NCBI RefSeq assembly: GCF_042650565.1
Contig: NZ_JBHSBH010000012.1
Coordinates: 310,001-374,000 of the forward strand
Direction of reading: 5' to 3'
Source of the DNA: Nocardiopsis_B sediminis
Lineage (GTDB): Bacteria; Actinomycetota; Actinomycetes; Streptosporangiales; Streptosporangiaceae
DNA: 64,000 bases
This document shows, piece after piece, positions 1-7,721 of this stretch (positions are counted from its first letter, which is position 1; every line of letters starts with the position of its first letter). Made by a program: the position numbers and the translations under genes. The notes under the pieces are model-generated. The model had not been told where the DNA came from. It ran no database searches and saw only the letters and a list, made by a program, of their open reading frames with translations.

Positions 1-165
1 CAGGGACAGTCCGGCTCCAACGGCCTGGCCCTCGCCTGGGACAGCCCCCTCAAGCTCGTGGACGGCCTGGTCAGCGCGTCGTCGCCCGACGGCGGGAGCG
101 CACCCGAACGCCCGGCCTACGGGATGACGATCGGTCACAAGTCGCGCAGAGTGGCCCGCACCTGA
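1..165 (+). CDS. C-terminal fragment of an unknown protein
   Basis: The window opens inside a rightward reading frame that gives 54 residues before a TGA at 163-165. The visible tail contains LALAWDSPLKLVDGLVS and ends in a basic stretch (HKSRRVART). I do not recognise the family. Support comes from codon usage typical of the window and from the strong hairpin that begins 13 bases after the stop. The gene converges on the pseudokinase gene. The start lies outside the window, so neither length nor function can be judged. Confidence 0.55.
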   Translation, partial: QGQSGSNGLALAWDSPLKLVDGLVSASSPDGGSAPERPAYGMTIGHKSRRVART

Positions 166-178
166 CCTGGGTGCCGGT

Positions 179-217
179 GCCCGGGGCCCCCGCCGTGGAG
201 AGGCGGGTGCCCCGGGC
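179..217. terminator. Bidirectional terminator hairpin
   Basis: A 16-base arm (179-194) pairs with 202-217 with a single mismatch around a 7-base loop. It sits between two convergent genes and can serve both. There is no U-tract, as is usual in high-GC actinobacteria. Confidence 0.7.
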
Positions 218-234
218 CCGCTCCGCCCGTTCGG

Positions 235-2877
235 CTACGCCTCGGCGAACCGGCTGGTGCAGATGTTCTGCGACGAGGCCACCTCGTCCACGCTGAGGAC
301 GGCCACGACGGTGAAGCAGTAGTCGAACGCCGGGTTGAGCCCGGTGATCTCGACCTGAGTGCCCAGCGCCTCGGCCTCGGCCATGGTCGCGGGGGTGGTT
401 CCGACCGGGCCGCCCACGATGTGGAACGACGCCCGGCCTTGCGTATTGTCGGTCCACGAGAGGGTCACCGTGTCCAGGGTGTCCGCCTGGATCCGCACGC
501 CTGTGGGCGCCCACCGCGGGTTCTCCGCCGCAGCGGGCGGCACCCCGGAGGAGGGCGACGGCCCCTCGGCGGTCGTCTCGGCGACGGGAGGCTCGCCGGC
601 CCGCGGCGCACTCCACCAGGCCACCGCCAGCGCAACGGCCCCGAGAACGGCGATGACCAGGCTCGCGGCCAGGACAGCGGTCAACACCACCCGCCCGAGC
701 CCGCTGCCGGCGGAGTCGCCGACCGCGGTGGAGGCGCCCTCGGCAGAGGGCGAGGCCGCGGCGGCAGAGAGCGAGTCAGCGGCGGCACCCACGCTCGCCA
801 CCTGCGGGGAGAGCCCGGCATCCGCTCCGGCCACCCGAGGGGACACCTCGCGGGGTCCGGCCTCCGCGGTACCGGTCGCCTCGCCTAGGTCGTCGTCGGT
901 AGGCGTCGCATCGGCCGCGCGGTCGTCGCCTCCGCCATGAGCCGCCGAAGTGCGCCCGGTGTCCGGGCGGCTCGGTGCCGCCGTATCGGCGCGCGGGCCG
1001 CCCGGGTCGGACAGCGAGCCGAAGGCCCCGGCCGGCGCAGGTCCGTCGCCGCTGGAGAGCGCCGGCGAGAGAGCCGTACCCGGACCCTGCGGAGCGGCGG
1101 TCCCGATCCCGGCGGCCGCCGCGTCGACTGTGCGTTCCGCCCCCGCGCGATCGGTCGTGGGGGCGGCGAGCTGCCGATCGACCGGGGCGCCATCGGCGCC
1201 CGCCTCCCTCCCGTCCACCCGTGCGTCGCGAGAGCTTGCCGGGCCATGGTCGGCTTCGGGGGAGGCCGATGCAGGGGCCGGTGGGGTGGGCAGCGTTGCT
1301 TCTGCTCGGTCGTCGTCGAGTCCGTGGTCCATGCCCATGCCGCCAGAAGGGGCGGCCGGGCCGGTGACGCTCAGCGGGGGGGCGTCCTGCACAGGGGCGG
1401 GCGCATCCGCCGCATGGGCGCCGTCGTTCGTCGGGGAGGCCGTCGCCGGGGCGGCCGGGTCCGGAGCGGGCCACGGCGCGGCCGGGGGCTCGTGGCCGGG
1501 ACGAGGGCCGAGCGGTGCTTCGCTGGGGAGCGGGTCCTCGTGTTGCGTGGTGGGGTCGCTGACGGCGGCGCCCTCGTCGGCAACGGGGTCAGGCCCGACG
1601 CGAGGCCAGGCGGTCGGTTCCGCGGAGCCGGAGAACGCCGAGGCAGTCCCCCCGATCACCGTCGTGTCGGCGACTCCCTCGCTCGCGCCGTCCACGCCCT
1701 CCACGAGGAAGTCCGCGGGTACGTCCACGGGACTGGGAGCCGAGGGCATTGCGCCCGCTTCCGCGGCCACGGAAGCGTCGGCGTCCGCGTAGGCGGATGC
1801 TGCGGCGGATCCCTCTCCCGAATCGGGCGTCGACGCATCGCTGTCGTAGGTCGCCTCCGCGATGGGCGGCTCTTCGGCCATGGGCGCGGCGACCGGCTCG
1901 TCGGCGCCTTCCGGGGCGACGGGCGCCGGGGACGTCCACTCGGCCATCGGGGCGCCGGTGGCCTCGGCGGTCGCGCCGTCTTCCCTGCCGGGATCTTCGC
2001 GTGCATCCCCGTGGAGGCGCCTGTCAAGGATGGCGTCCGCACTTGGCGTGGCCCCGATGAACCCGCCAGTTTCGGTCGCCTCCGGGCGACCCGTTCCGTC
2101 GGCGGCGTCCAGGTCTGCGAGTGCCCGGGCGAAGGAGCCCGCGTCGGCCGGGCGGTTCCGGGGGTTCCGGTCCATGGCCCGGCGCAGGAGCCGGTCCAGC
2201 GCGTGCGGCATCGCTGGGCCGGTGGCCTCGGTGGTGGCGCCGTCCGCGGCGCCGGTTGTGAATGCGGCGACGGTCCCGGCCTGGTCGAGGTCGCCACCCT
2301 TGCCCGCCGCGTCGCCGGTGGCGACCGCACCTGGGCCGCCGTTGCCGGGCGCGTGCCCGGTGAGCAGTGTCCACATCGTGGACGCCAGCCGGTAGACGTC
2401 CGACCGCGGTGTCGCCAGGCCGTTGTCGAACGCCTCCGGTGGGAGGTGTGCGGTGGCCGCCTCGTCGAGGACGAGCGGGGGGAACGGCTTTCCCGAGCGC
2501 AGGGCGGGGACGCGGGGCGGCGCGAGTTCGGCGGCGCCGCCGCGGAACAGCAGCGTCCCCGGAGCGATGCCGTTGTGCACCAGCCCCGCTTCGTGCAGCG
2601 GCTCCAGTTCGACCGCGACCGCCAGGCCGGCCGCCACGACGCGCTCAGCCGGAAGCGCCCCATGGCTCTCCAGCAGCGCACCGAGGGAATCAGGCCGCTC
2701 ATCCCGGATGACGAGGTGGGGAACCGGAGCCTCAGAGGCGCCGCGCGGCATGCGGACCAGCACCGATCCGCCCGTCGCCTCCGCCCGCGCCCGGTAGAGG
2801 TCCATGCCCGCAGTCCGCCGCAGCAGCTCCGTGATGCGGTATCCGGGGACGTCGGGCGTGTCCCGACCGGCTGTCAT
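235..2877 (-). CDS. Membrane pseudokinase with C-terminal FN3 domain
   Basis: This 880-residue protein starts with a Pkn-like kinase fold (about 10-265) whose catalytic signatures are lost. The glycine loop is replaced by LLRRTAGMD. The VAIK lysine position reads VLVRM. The HRDxKPxN loop reads HNGIAPGTLLF, so the catalytic Asp is Gly. No DFG is visible, although a PPEAF remnant of APE remains. A very long Ala/Pro/Glu/Asp linker (about 265-725) leads to one membrane helix (about 730-756) and a fibronectin type III domain (about 789-880) that should be outside the cell. It is the last gene of the leftward FN3-MoxR-DUF58-transglutaminase operon. Lack of kinase activity is inferred from the missing residues. 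A scaffold or sensor role is possible. Confidence 0.85.
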   Translation of the reverse strand: MTAGRDTPDVPGYRITELLRRTAGMDLYRARAEATGGSVLVRMPRGASEAPVPHLVIRDERPDSLGALLESHGALPAERVVAAGLAVAVELEPLHEAGLVHNGIAPGTLLFRGGAAELAPPRVPALRSGKPFPPLVLDEAATAHLPPEAFDNGLATPRSDVYRLASTMWTLLTGHAPGNGGPGAVATGDAAGKGGDLDQAGTVAAFTTGAADGATTEATGPAMPHALDRLLRRAMDRNPRNRPADAGSFARALADLDAADGTGRPEATETGGFIGATPSADAILDRRLHGDAREDPGREDGATAEATGAPMAEWTSPAPVAPEGADEPVAAPMAEEPPIAEATYDSDASTPDSGEGSAAASAYADADASVAAEAGAMPSAPSPVDVPADFLVEGVDGASEGVADTTVIGGTASAFSGSAEPTAWPRVGPDPVADEGAAVSDPTTQHEDPLPSEAPLGPRPGHEPPAAPWPAPDPAAPATASPTNDGAHAADAPAPVQDAPPLSVTGPAAPSGGMGMDHGLDDDRAEATLPTPPAPASASPEADHGPASSRDARVDGREAGADGAPVDRQLAAPTTDRAGAERTVDAAAAGIGTAAPQGPGTALSPALSSGDGPAPAGAFGSLSDPGGPRADTAAPSRPDTGRTSAAHGGGDDRAADATPTDDDLGEATGTAEAGPREVSPRVAGADAGLSPQVASVGAAADSLSAAAASPSAEGASTAVGDSAGSGLGRVVLTAVLAASLVIAVLGAVALAVAWWSAPRAGEPPVAETTAEGPSPSSGVPPAAAENPRWAPTGVRIQADTLDTVTLSWTDNTQGRASFHIVGGPVGTTPATMAEAEALGTQVEITGLNPAFDYCFTVVAVLSVDEVASSQNICTSRFAEA

Positions 2878-2964
2878 CGTCTCCCCCCTTCAGAGGTCCC
2901 GCCCACTGGTCACGCTCGCCTTCTCACTCTGCTGCTTCAACGGCCCCGCGGACGGGGCCTTCGG

Positions 2965-5247
2965 CTAGAGGCGGCGCCGCCTCCGCTCGCTCGTCGGCTC
3001 GCCGTTCCGCAGCGGCCGCGGGTCCAGCCACCACGTCCAGCGCCGGATCCTGCCCTGGCCTGCTCGAAGGTCGCGAACGAAGGCGCGGACCTCCTCCGCC
3101 GCTTTGACGGCGGCCTCGTCGGTGACGTTCCCCGCCGCGCCGAACGCCACGGCGTTGACGGAACGGTGCAGGTAGCGCAGCCGCCGGGCGCCCCCACCGG
3201 TCGGGTCCGCCTGCGCCGCCGACTTGACCACGTCGGTTACGGTGGCACCGTTGCCCGGGCCCGTTCCCGCCAGCGCGAGTGCCTCGCGGAGCTCCTGCCA
3301 GGCGCCGAGCACGGAGTCGGGAGCGGGCCGCCCCGGAGCCAGCCGGCGCCGGGATCGGCCCAGGCGCAGGGCGGCGACGATCACCACCGCCAGCACGACC
3401 AGGGCCGCCGCGACACCCGCCACCAGCGCAGGCGCGACCGCCCCGCTGTCATCGGGCCGGACGGGGGAGGCGATGTCGTGCGGTGCGCTCTCGGGCTCCT
3501 CGGAGACGGGGCCCGGCCCGTCCTCCGTCCCCGCGGGCGCGGAAGGCTCGCCCGGGTCGCCGCCCCCCTCGCGTCCCCCGGGCGTGACGTCGAACGGCAC
3601 CCAGCCCACGCCGTCGAAGTAGACCTCGCCCCAGGCGATGGCGTCGCCGGTGGCCACGGTGAACTCGCCGTCTGCGCTCTGCGTCCCGGAGTCGAAGCCG
3701 ACGGCGACGCGGCTCGGCAGCCCGGCCGCGCGCGCGAGGACCGCGAACGCGCTGGCGAACTGCTCGGAGGTCCCGCCACCGCCCTGCTGACCCGGTTCGA
3801 CCAGCAGGCGTCCGAGGTCGGCGAGCCCGTGCCCGCCGGGTGCCTCCGGATCGAAGGTGTAGCCGGTGCGCAGGTACCGTGCCAGGCTCACCGCGTGCTC
3901 GTAGGGGGTCCCCGAGGCGGTCGCCCCATCGACGACGGCGTCCATCTGGGGCGAAAGCTCGCCGGGCAGGTACCGGTAGCGGTCGAAGCCCGGGTCCGAG
4001 GGCGGCCGCAGGTCCGCCAGCTCCTCCGGACGCCAGTGCGCGACGTCGCCGCTGACCTCGTAGCTCAACCCCGTTATCTCCCCGTCGAGGGCGATGGCGG
4101 TCCCCGACGCCGGGTCGTAGCCCGCGCCGGGCAGGCCGAGGGACCGGGGCGAGCCCACCACGGGCAGCCACGGTCCCGGGAGCGCGTCGATGTCGACCGT
4201 CGCCGTCTGCCTGCTCGCGTTCGGCGGGGCGGGATCGGGGTCCGGCAGCAGGCGGCCCGTTGTGCTGTAGGCGGCCTCGGGCTGCCAGGTCGTGCCGGTG
4301 AAGTCGGCGAGCGCGACCCAGCGCAGCCGCACGACCCGGTTGCTGCGCACCGTCAGCAGGCGGGTATCGGGGTTGGCCGCCCAGACGGACAGGTACCCGA
4401 GCGGGCTGCGTGCGTCGAGGGGCGCGACGGCGGGAACGGCGCCGCTCTGGGGGTCGTAGGGGTCGGCCCGCCACGCGGAGAGGACCGGCGGCGCCGCGGT
4501 GGCGACGAGCGCCGCTGCGGCGCCGCAGGCGGCGAGGCGGACGGCCCATCCCCGCCCGCTCACGGTCTCGCGGGAGCGCGTATCCGGTGCGACCCGCACG
4601 CCGCTGGTCTCGACGGCGGCGGTGGGGCCGGCGGCCGACGACACCGCCAGCAGGAGTGCATCGGAGCACAGCAGGACCGCCGCGGCCGCGACGCCCGACG
4701 GTGGGGCCCCATTCACGGCGGCGGCTCCTGTCAGCAGCACCAGGCCGGGGAGCAGCGCCGCGTGGATACGGCCGGACGCGCAGGCCAGGGCTCCGGCGGC
4801 GCCGCCGAGCCAGGTCGCCAGCGCCGGGAAGGCCAGGGTGTCGACCATGACCGGGATCGGTGGCGGGCTGCTCAGGATCCGGCCCCCGGACAGCGGGATG
4901 GCCCGGAGCGCGTCGGCGATGGGGCCGCCGGCGGAGCCCGGCGCCCACGCCGCGAGGGCGACCATCCCCAGCAGCGCCATCGGCGTCCCGGCCAGGAGCG
5001 CGGCGAAGGAGGAGACGCGCGAGCGCAGCAGCAGGGTCAGCGCCACGCTCGCCGCCGCGGCGAGGAACAACACCGTTCCGGCCCCGAGCGGGGAGGCGTA
5101 GGCCGACGCCATGGCGACCCCGCCCGCAGCGACCGACCCGGCGAGCGCCGCACCGGCGACGAGCGGCTCCATGCGGCGGACGGCTGGAGCGGGCAGGGTG
5201 GGCGGCGAGGCGGCAGGCCCGGACCTCCGAAGGGTCAGCGTCTCCAT
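2965..5247 (-). CDS. TgpA-like transglutaminase-fold membrane protein, catalytic residues replaced
   Basis: A 760-residue protein with several N-terminal membrane helices (about 30-250), an extracellular transglutaminase-like domain (core about 440-560), an acidic Pro-rich linker, one helix at about 606-628 and a cytoplasmic DUF4129-like tail. This is the TgpA/DUF3488 architecture. The usual catalytic Cys of the xCEQFA motif is Ser494 (TSEQFA), and the His of the DAHAW motif is Ile537 (GDAIAW). The Asp of the third motif is kept (FDVTPG, Asp553). The domain is therefore probably non-enzymatic. The ATG overlaps the stop of the preceding 55-codon frame by 13 bases. The gene lies downstream of MoxR and DUF58 genes, the usual partners of this family. 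Confidence 0.85.
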   Translation of the reverse strand: METLTLRRSGPAASPPTLPAPAVRRMEPLVAGAALAGSVAAGGVAMASAYASPLGAGTVLFLAAAASVALTLLLRSRVSSFAALLAGTPMALLGMVALAAWAPGSAGGPIADALRAIPLSGGRILSSPPPIPVMVDTLAFPALATWLGGAAGALACASGRIHAALLPGLVLLTGAAAVNGAPPSGVAAAAVLLCSDALLLAVSSAAGPTAAVETSGVRVAPDTRSRETVSGRGWAVRLAACGAAAALVATAAPPVLSAWRADPYDPQSGAVPAVAPLDARSPLGYLSVWAANPDTRLLTVRSNRVVRLRWVALADFTGTTWQPEAAYSTTGRLLPDPDPAPPNASRQTATVDIDALPGPWLPVVGSPRSLGLPGAGYDPASGTAIALDGEITGLSYEVSGDVAHWRPEELADLRPPSDPGFDRYRYLPGELSPQMDAVVDGATASGTPYEHAVSLARYLRTGYTFDPEAPGGHGLADLGRLLVEPGQQGGGGTSEQFASAFAVLARAAGLPSRVAVGFDSGTQSADGEFTVATGDAIAWGEVYFDGVGWVPFDVTPGGREGGGDPGEPSAPAGTEDGPGPVSEEPESAPHDIASPVRPDDSGAVAPALVAGVAAALVVLAVVIVAALRLGRSRRRLAPGRPAPDSVLGAWQELREALALAGTGPGNGATVTDVVKSAAQADPTGGGARRLRYLHRSVNAVAFGAAGNVTDEAAVKAAEEVRAFVRDLRAGQGRIRRWTWWLDPRPLRNGEPTSERRRRRL

Positions 5248-5402
5248 GGCGCCTCGTCCCGTGTGCGGGCGATGGGCGCGGCGGCATCCGCGCGCACCGG
5301 TCGGTTCGTCGCGGTGGATCCCGTGAGCGTGGCGTGGGCGGTGAAGGTTTCCATGGCGCGGGCGGACCGGGGTTCAGGGCTCCTGAGGGTCAGTGTGTCC
5401 AT
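5235..5402 (-). CDS. 55-codon frame made by duplication of the DUF58/tgpA junction
   Basis: The frame starts at ATG 5402, overlapping the end of the DUF58 gene by 13 bases, and ends at 5235, overlapping the tgpA-like start by exactly 13 bases. Its first residues (MDTLTLRSPEP) copy the start of the next gene (METLTLRRSGP). Its last residues (TRDEAPWRR) copy the end of the DUF58 protein (TWDEAPWTH). It therefore looks like a tandem duplication of a stop/start junction that created a translationally coupled mini-gene. Whether the peptide has a function is unknown. It may only relay ribosomes between its neighbours. Confidence 0.55.
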   Translation of the reverse strand: MDTLTLRSPEPRSARAMETFTAHATLTGSTATNRPVRADAAAPIARTRDEAPWRR

Positions 5403-6661
5403 GGGGCCTCGTCCCACGTGTGGGTGAACTCCGCTGCGGTTGGAGCCGACACCACGGTCACTCCGGGCCGGGGTTCGGGGTGAGGGTGGGGGCCCACCAG
5501 GGCGGCCACGAGGTGTGTGCCGTGGCCGCCCAGGGCCGCGAACCTCTGGAGTTCGCCGCTGGTGAGTGTGGGGCCGACGAGGACGGTCGCGCCGCCGGCG
5601 GGTCCGTGGGGCAGGGAGTGCAGGGCGGCGTCCAGGTTCGCGCCGGAGGTGGGGGAGGCGGCCGCCAGCAGGTCGAGCAGGGCGGGCAGCCCCGACCGGT
5701 CGTCGGCGTGGGCGCCGCTCACGAGTGCGAGGGAGCACGGCACACCGGTGTGTACTGCGGTCGCCAGGATGCAGGCCGCGGCCTCGGCCGCCGCGTCGAG
5801 CCTTTCGGCGGCGTCGGTGACATCGGCGGTGTTGGCGGCACCGGCGGAAATGTGAGCCTCAGCGGCACCGACGGCCTCAGCGGCATCCGATGTGCCGGCG
5901 GCCTCGGCCGCCTCGGCGGCATCGGGCCCGTTGTGGTCGTCCCGGTCGTCGAGGAGGACGGTGATCCGTGACTCGGCCGTGTCGGCGTACTCGCGCACCA
6001 GGAGCCGGTCGTGCCGGGCCGTGCTGCGCCAGTGGATGTGCCGGAGGTCGTCTCCGGGGACGTAGCCGCGCAGCGACCGGAAGGTGAGGGTTCCGGTGCG
6101 CCCGTTGTCCAGGGCCGCGTCGGGCGCCGCCGCGTGCCGGGCGGGCAGTGCGCGCAGGAGCCGCCAGCGTGGGTGGACGGTGAGGCGGGTGACCGCCCCC
6201 TTCGGCCCTCCCGCCGACGCCAGCCCGAAGGGGTCGGTGCGCTCGACCCGGAGGGGGCCCAGCTCGACCACGCCCCGCCGGGACGCTTCGACGCGGTAGG
6301 CGGCGTGTACCCGTCCGGCGGCCGCGGGCGCCCCCGCTGAAGGGGTCAGGCCGAGCCACCGCTCGTCGCCGCCCGCGTGCACGCGCTCCCGCAGCAGGAG
6401 CGCCCCGCGGCCGGCGCCCTCCACGGTCACCCGCACCGCGACCTCGGTCCCGGCGCCGGTACGTGCCACGGGCAGCGAACGCCGCACCGATGCGTCCGCA
6501 GCGGGGCGGCCGATACGGACGGCCGCCGTGGCGGCCGCGACGGCGGCCAGCGCGACCGCGCCCACGAGCGCGATCTCGCGGTAGCCCAGGAGGACCCCGG
6601 CGACGAGCAGCGGCAGCCCCGCCGCGGCCACCAGCAGGCCCCGTTTCGTCGGCATCACCAC
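5390..6661 (-). CDS. DUF58 domain protein (MoxR partner)
   Basis: A 423-residue protein with two N-terminal membrane helices (about 8-48), a beta-rich middle and the DUF58 signature GDDLRHIHWRSTARHDRLLV (203-222). A vWA-like fold follows. An unusual Ala/Glu/Asp-rich insertion (about 247-298, repeats of AAEA) interrupts the C-terminal part. DUF58 proteins are routinely encoded beside MoxR AAA+ ATPases, and the pair is thought to act as a chaperone or assembly unit for surface proteins. Here the MoxR gene lies 40 bases upstream and the transglutaminase-like gene follows. Confidence 0.88.
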   Translation of the reverse strand: MVMPTKRGLLVAAAGLPLLVAGVLLGYREIALVGAVALAAVAAATAAVRIGRPAADASVRRSLPVARTGAGTEVAVRVTVEGAGRGALLLRERVHAGGDERWLGLTPSAGAPAAAGRVHAAYRVEASRRGVVELGPLRVERTDPFGLASAGGPKGAVTRLTVHPRWRLLRALPARHAAAPDAALDNGRTGTLTFRSLRGYVPGDDLRHIHWRSTARHDRLLVREYADTAESRITVLLDDRDDHNGPDAAEAAEAAGTSDAAEAVGAAEAHISAGAANTADVTDAAERLDAAAEAAACILATAVHTGVPCSLALVSGAHADDRSGLPALLDLLAAASPTSGANLDAALHSLPHGPAGGATVLVGPTLTSGELQRFAALGGHGTHLVAALVGPHPHPEPRPGVTVVSAPTAAEFTHTWDEAPWTH

Positions 6662-6701
6662 CCCCAGGCGGTGGTGGCCGCCCGGGGCGGCGCGGCGCGC
6701 A

Positions 6702-7721
6702 TCAGCGGCTCACCGCCTGCTCCGGCTGCGGGGCGGGCGCCGCGGCGGCCACCTCGGCGAGGATCCCGGCCTCCGAACGCCCGCTCACCAGGGAGTCGGG
6801 GGTCAGGACGAGGCGGTGCGCCCACACCGGGGCCACCAGGGCGTCGACGTCCTCGGGGATGACGAACGCGCGCCCCCGGGAGAGCGCGTACGCGCGCGCG
6901 GCGTGGGCGAGCGCCGCTGTCGCGCGCGGGGATACGCCGAGCCGCAGGTGGGGGTGGTTCCGCGTGGCGCGCGCCAGGGTGAGGATGTAGCCGTAGAGGG
7001 AGTCGGCGACGTGGACGCGCCGCACGGCGTCGCGGACGGCCGCCAGCGCAGCGGCGTCGGCCACGGGCGCCAGGCTCTCGGGCGCGGGCAGGGAGGTCCC
7101 CCGCATGATCGCCATCTCGGCCGCTTCGTCGGGGTAGCCGAGTGAGAGCCGGAGCAGGAAGCGGTCGAGCTGCGCCTCGGGCAGCCGGAAGGTCCCGCTC
7201 GACTCCACCGGGTTCTGGGTGGCGACGATGAGGAAGGGGTCGGGCACGCTGTAGCGCACGCCGTCGACCGTGACGAGCCGCTCCTCCATCACCTCCAGCA
7301 GGGCGGACTGGGTCTTGGGCGCCGCGCGGTTGATCTCGTCGGCGACGACGACGTTGGCGAAGATCGGGCCCGGATGGAACTCGAACTCGCGGCTGGCCTG
7401 GTTGAAGACGTTCACCCCGGTGAGGTCGGACGGCAGCAGGTCGGGGGTGAACTGCACGCGGCGGTGGTCGCCGCCGACGCTCGCGGCGAGGGACCGGGCG
7501 AGCCGGGTCTTGCCCACGCCCGGGACGTCCTCGACCAGGATGTGGCCCTCGCTCACCAGCGCCACCACCGCCAGGTGCACGGTGCCTGCCGCGCCGGCGA
7601 CCGCGGAGCCGATGGCGGCGGTGAGGCGGCCGATGAGTGCGCCGTGGTCCGCCGCCTCGGTGGTCGACAGGGTGGGCCCCGCCGCGCCCCTGGAATCGGC
7701 GCCGGCGTCGATGGTCGTCAC
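6702..7721 (-). CDS. MoxR-family AAA+ ATPase
   Basis: The GTG at 7721 gives 339 residues. It is preceded by a GGAAGGGG ribosome-binding site and overlaps the upstream stop by four bases (GTGA). Walker A is GVGKT (68-72), Walker B ends in ADE (Asp128-Glu129), and sensor motif ATQNPVE and the LPEAQLDRF box typical of MoxR are present. MoxR ATPases use ATP to remodel or insert partner proteins. Between the FN3 protein gene and the DUF58 gene, it is the motor of this operon. A longer upstream reading in this frame is antisense coding noise inside the FN3 gene. Confidence 0.93.
   Translation of the reverse strand: MTTIDAGADSRGAAGPTLSTTEAADHGALIGRLTAAIGSAVAGAAGTVHLAVVALVSEGHILVEDVPGVGKTRLARSLAASVGGDHRRVQFTPDLLPSDLTGVNVFNQASREFEFHPGPIFANVVVADEINRAAPKTQSALLEVMEERLVTVDGVRYSVPDPFLIVATQNPVESSGTFRLPEAQLDRFLLRLSLGYPDEAAEMAIMRGTSLPAPESLAPVADAAALAAVRDAVRRVHVADSLYGYILTLARATRNHPHLRLGVSPRATAALAHAARAYALSRGRAFVIPEDVDALVAPVWAHRLVLTPDSLVSGRSEAGILAEVAAAAPAPQPEQAVSR

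Noticed and set aside
937..5427. Very long rightward open frame (about 1500 codons) opposite the pseudokinase, transglutaminase and DUF58 genes
   Set aside because: It is antisense to three genes with clear domains. Its translation is Arg/Gly-rich with no domain, as expected for an antisense frame in high-GC DNA.
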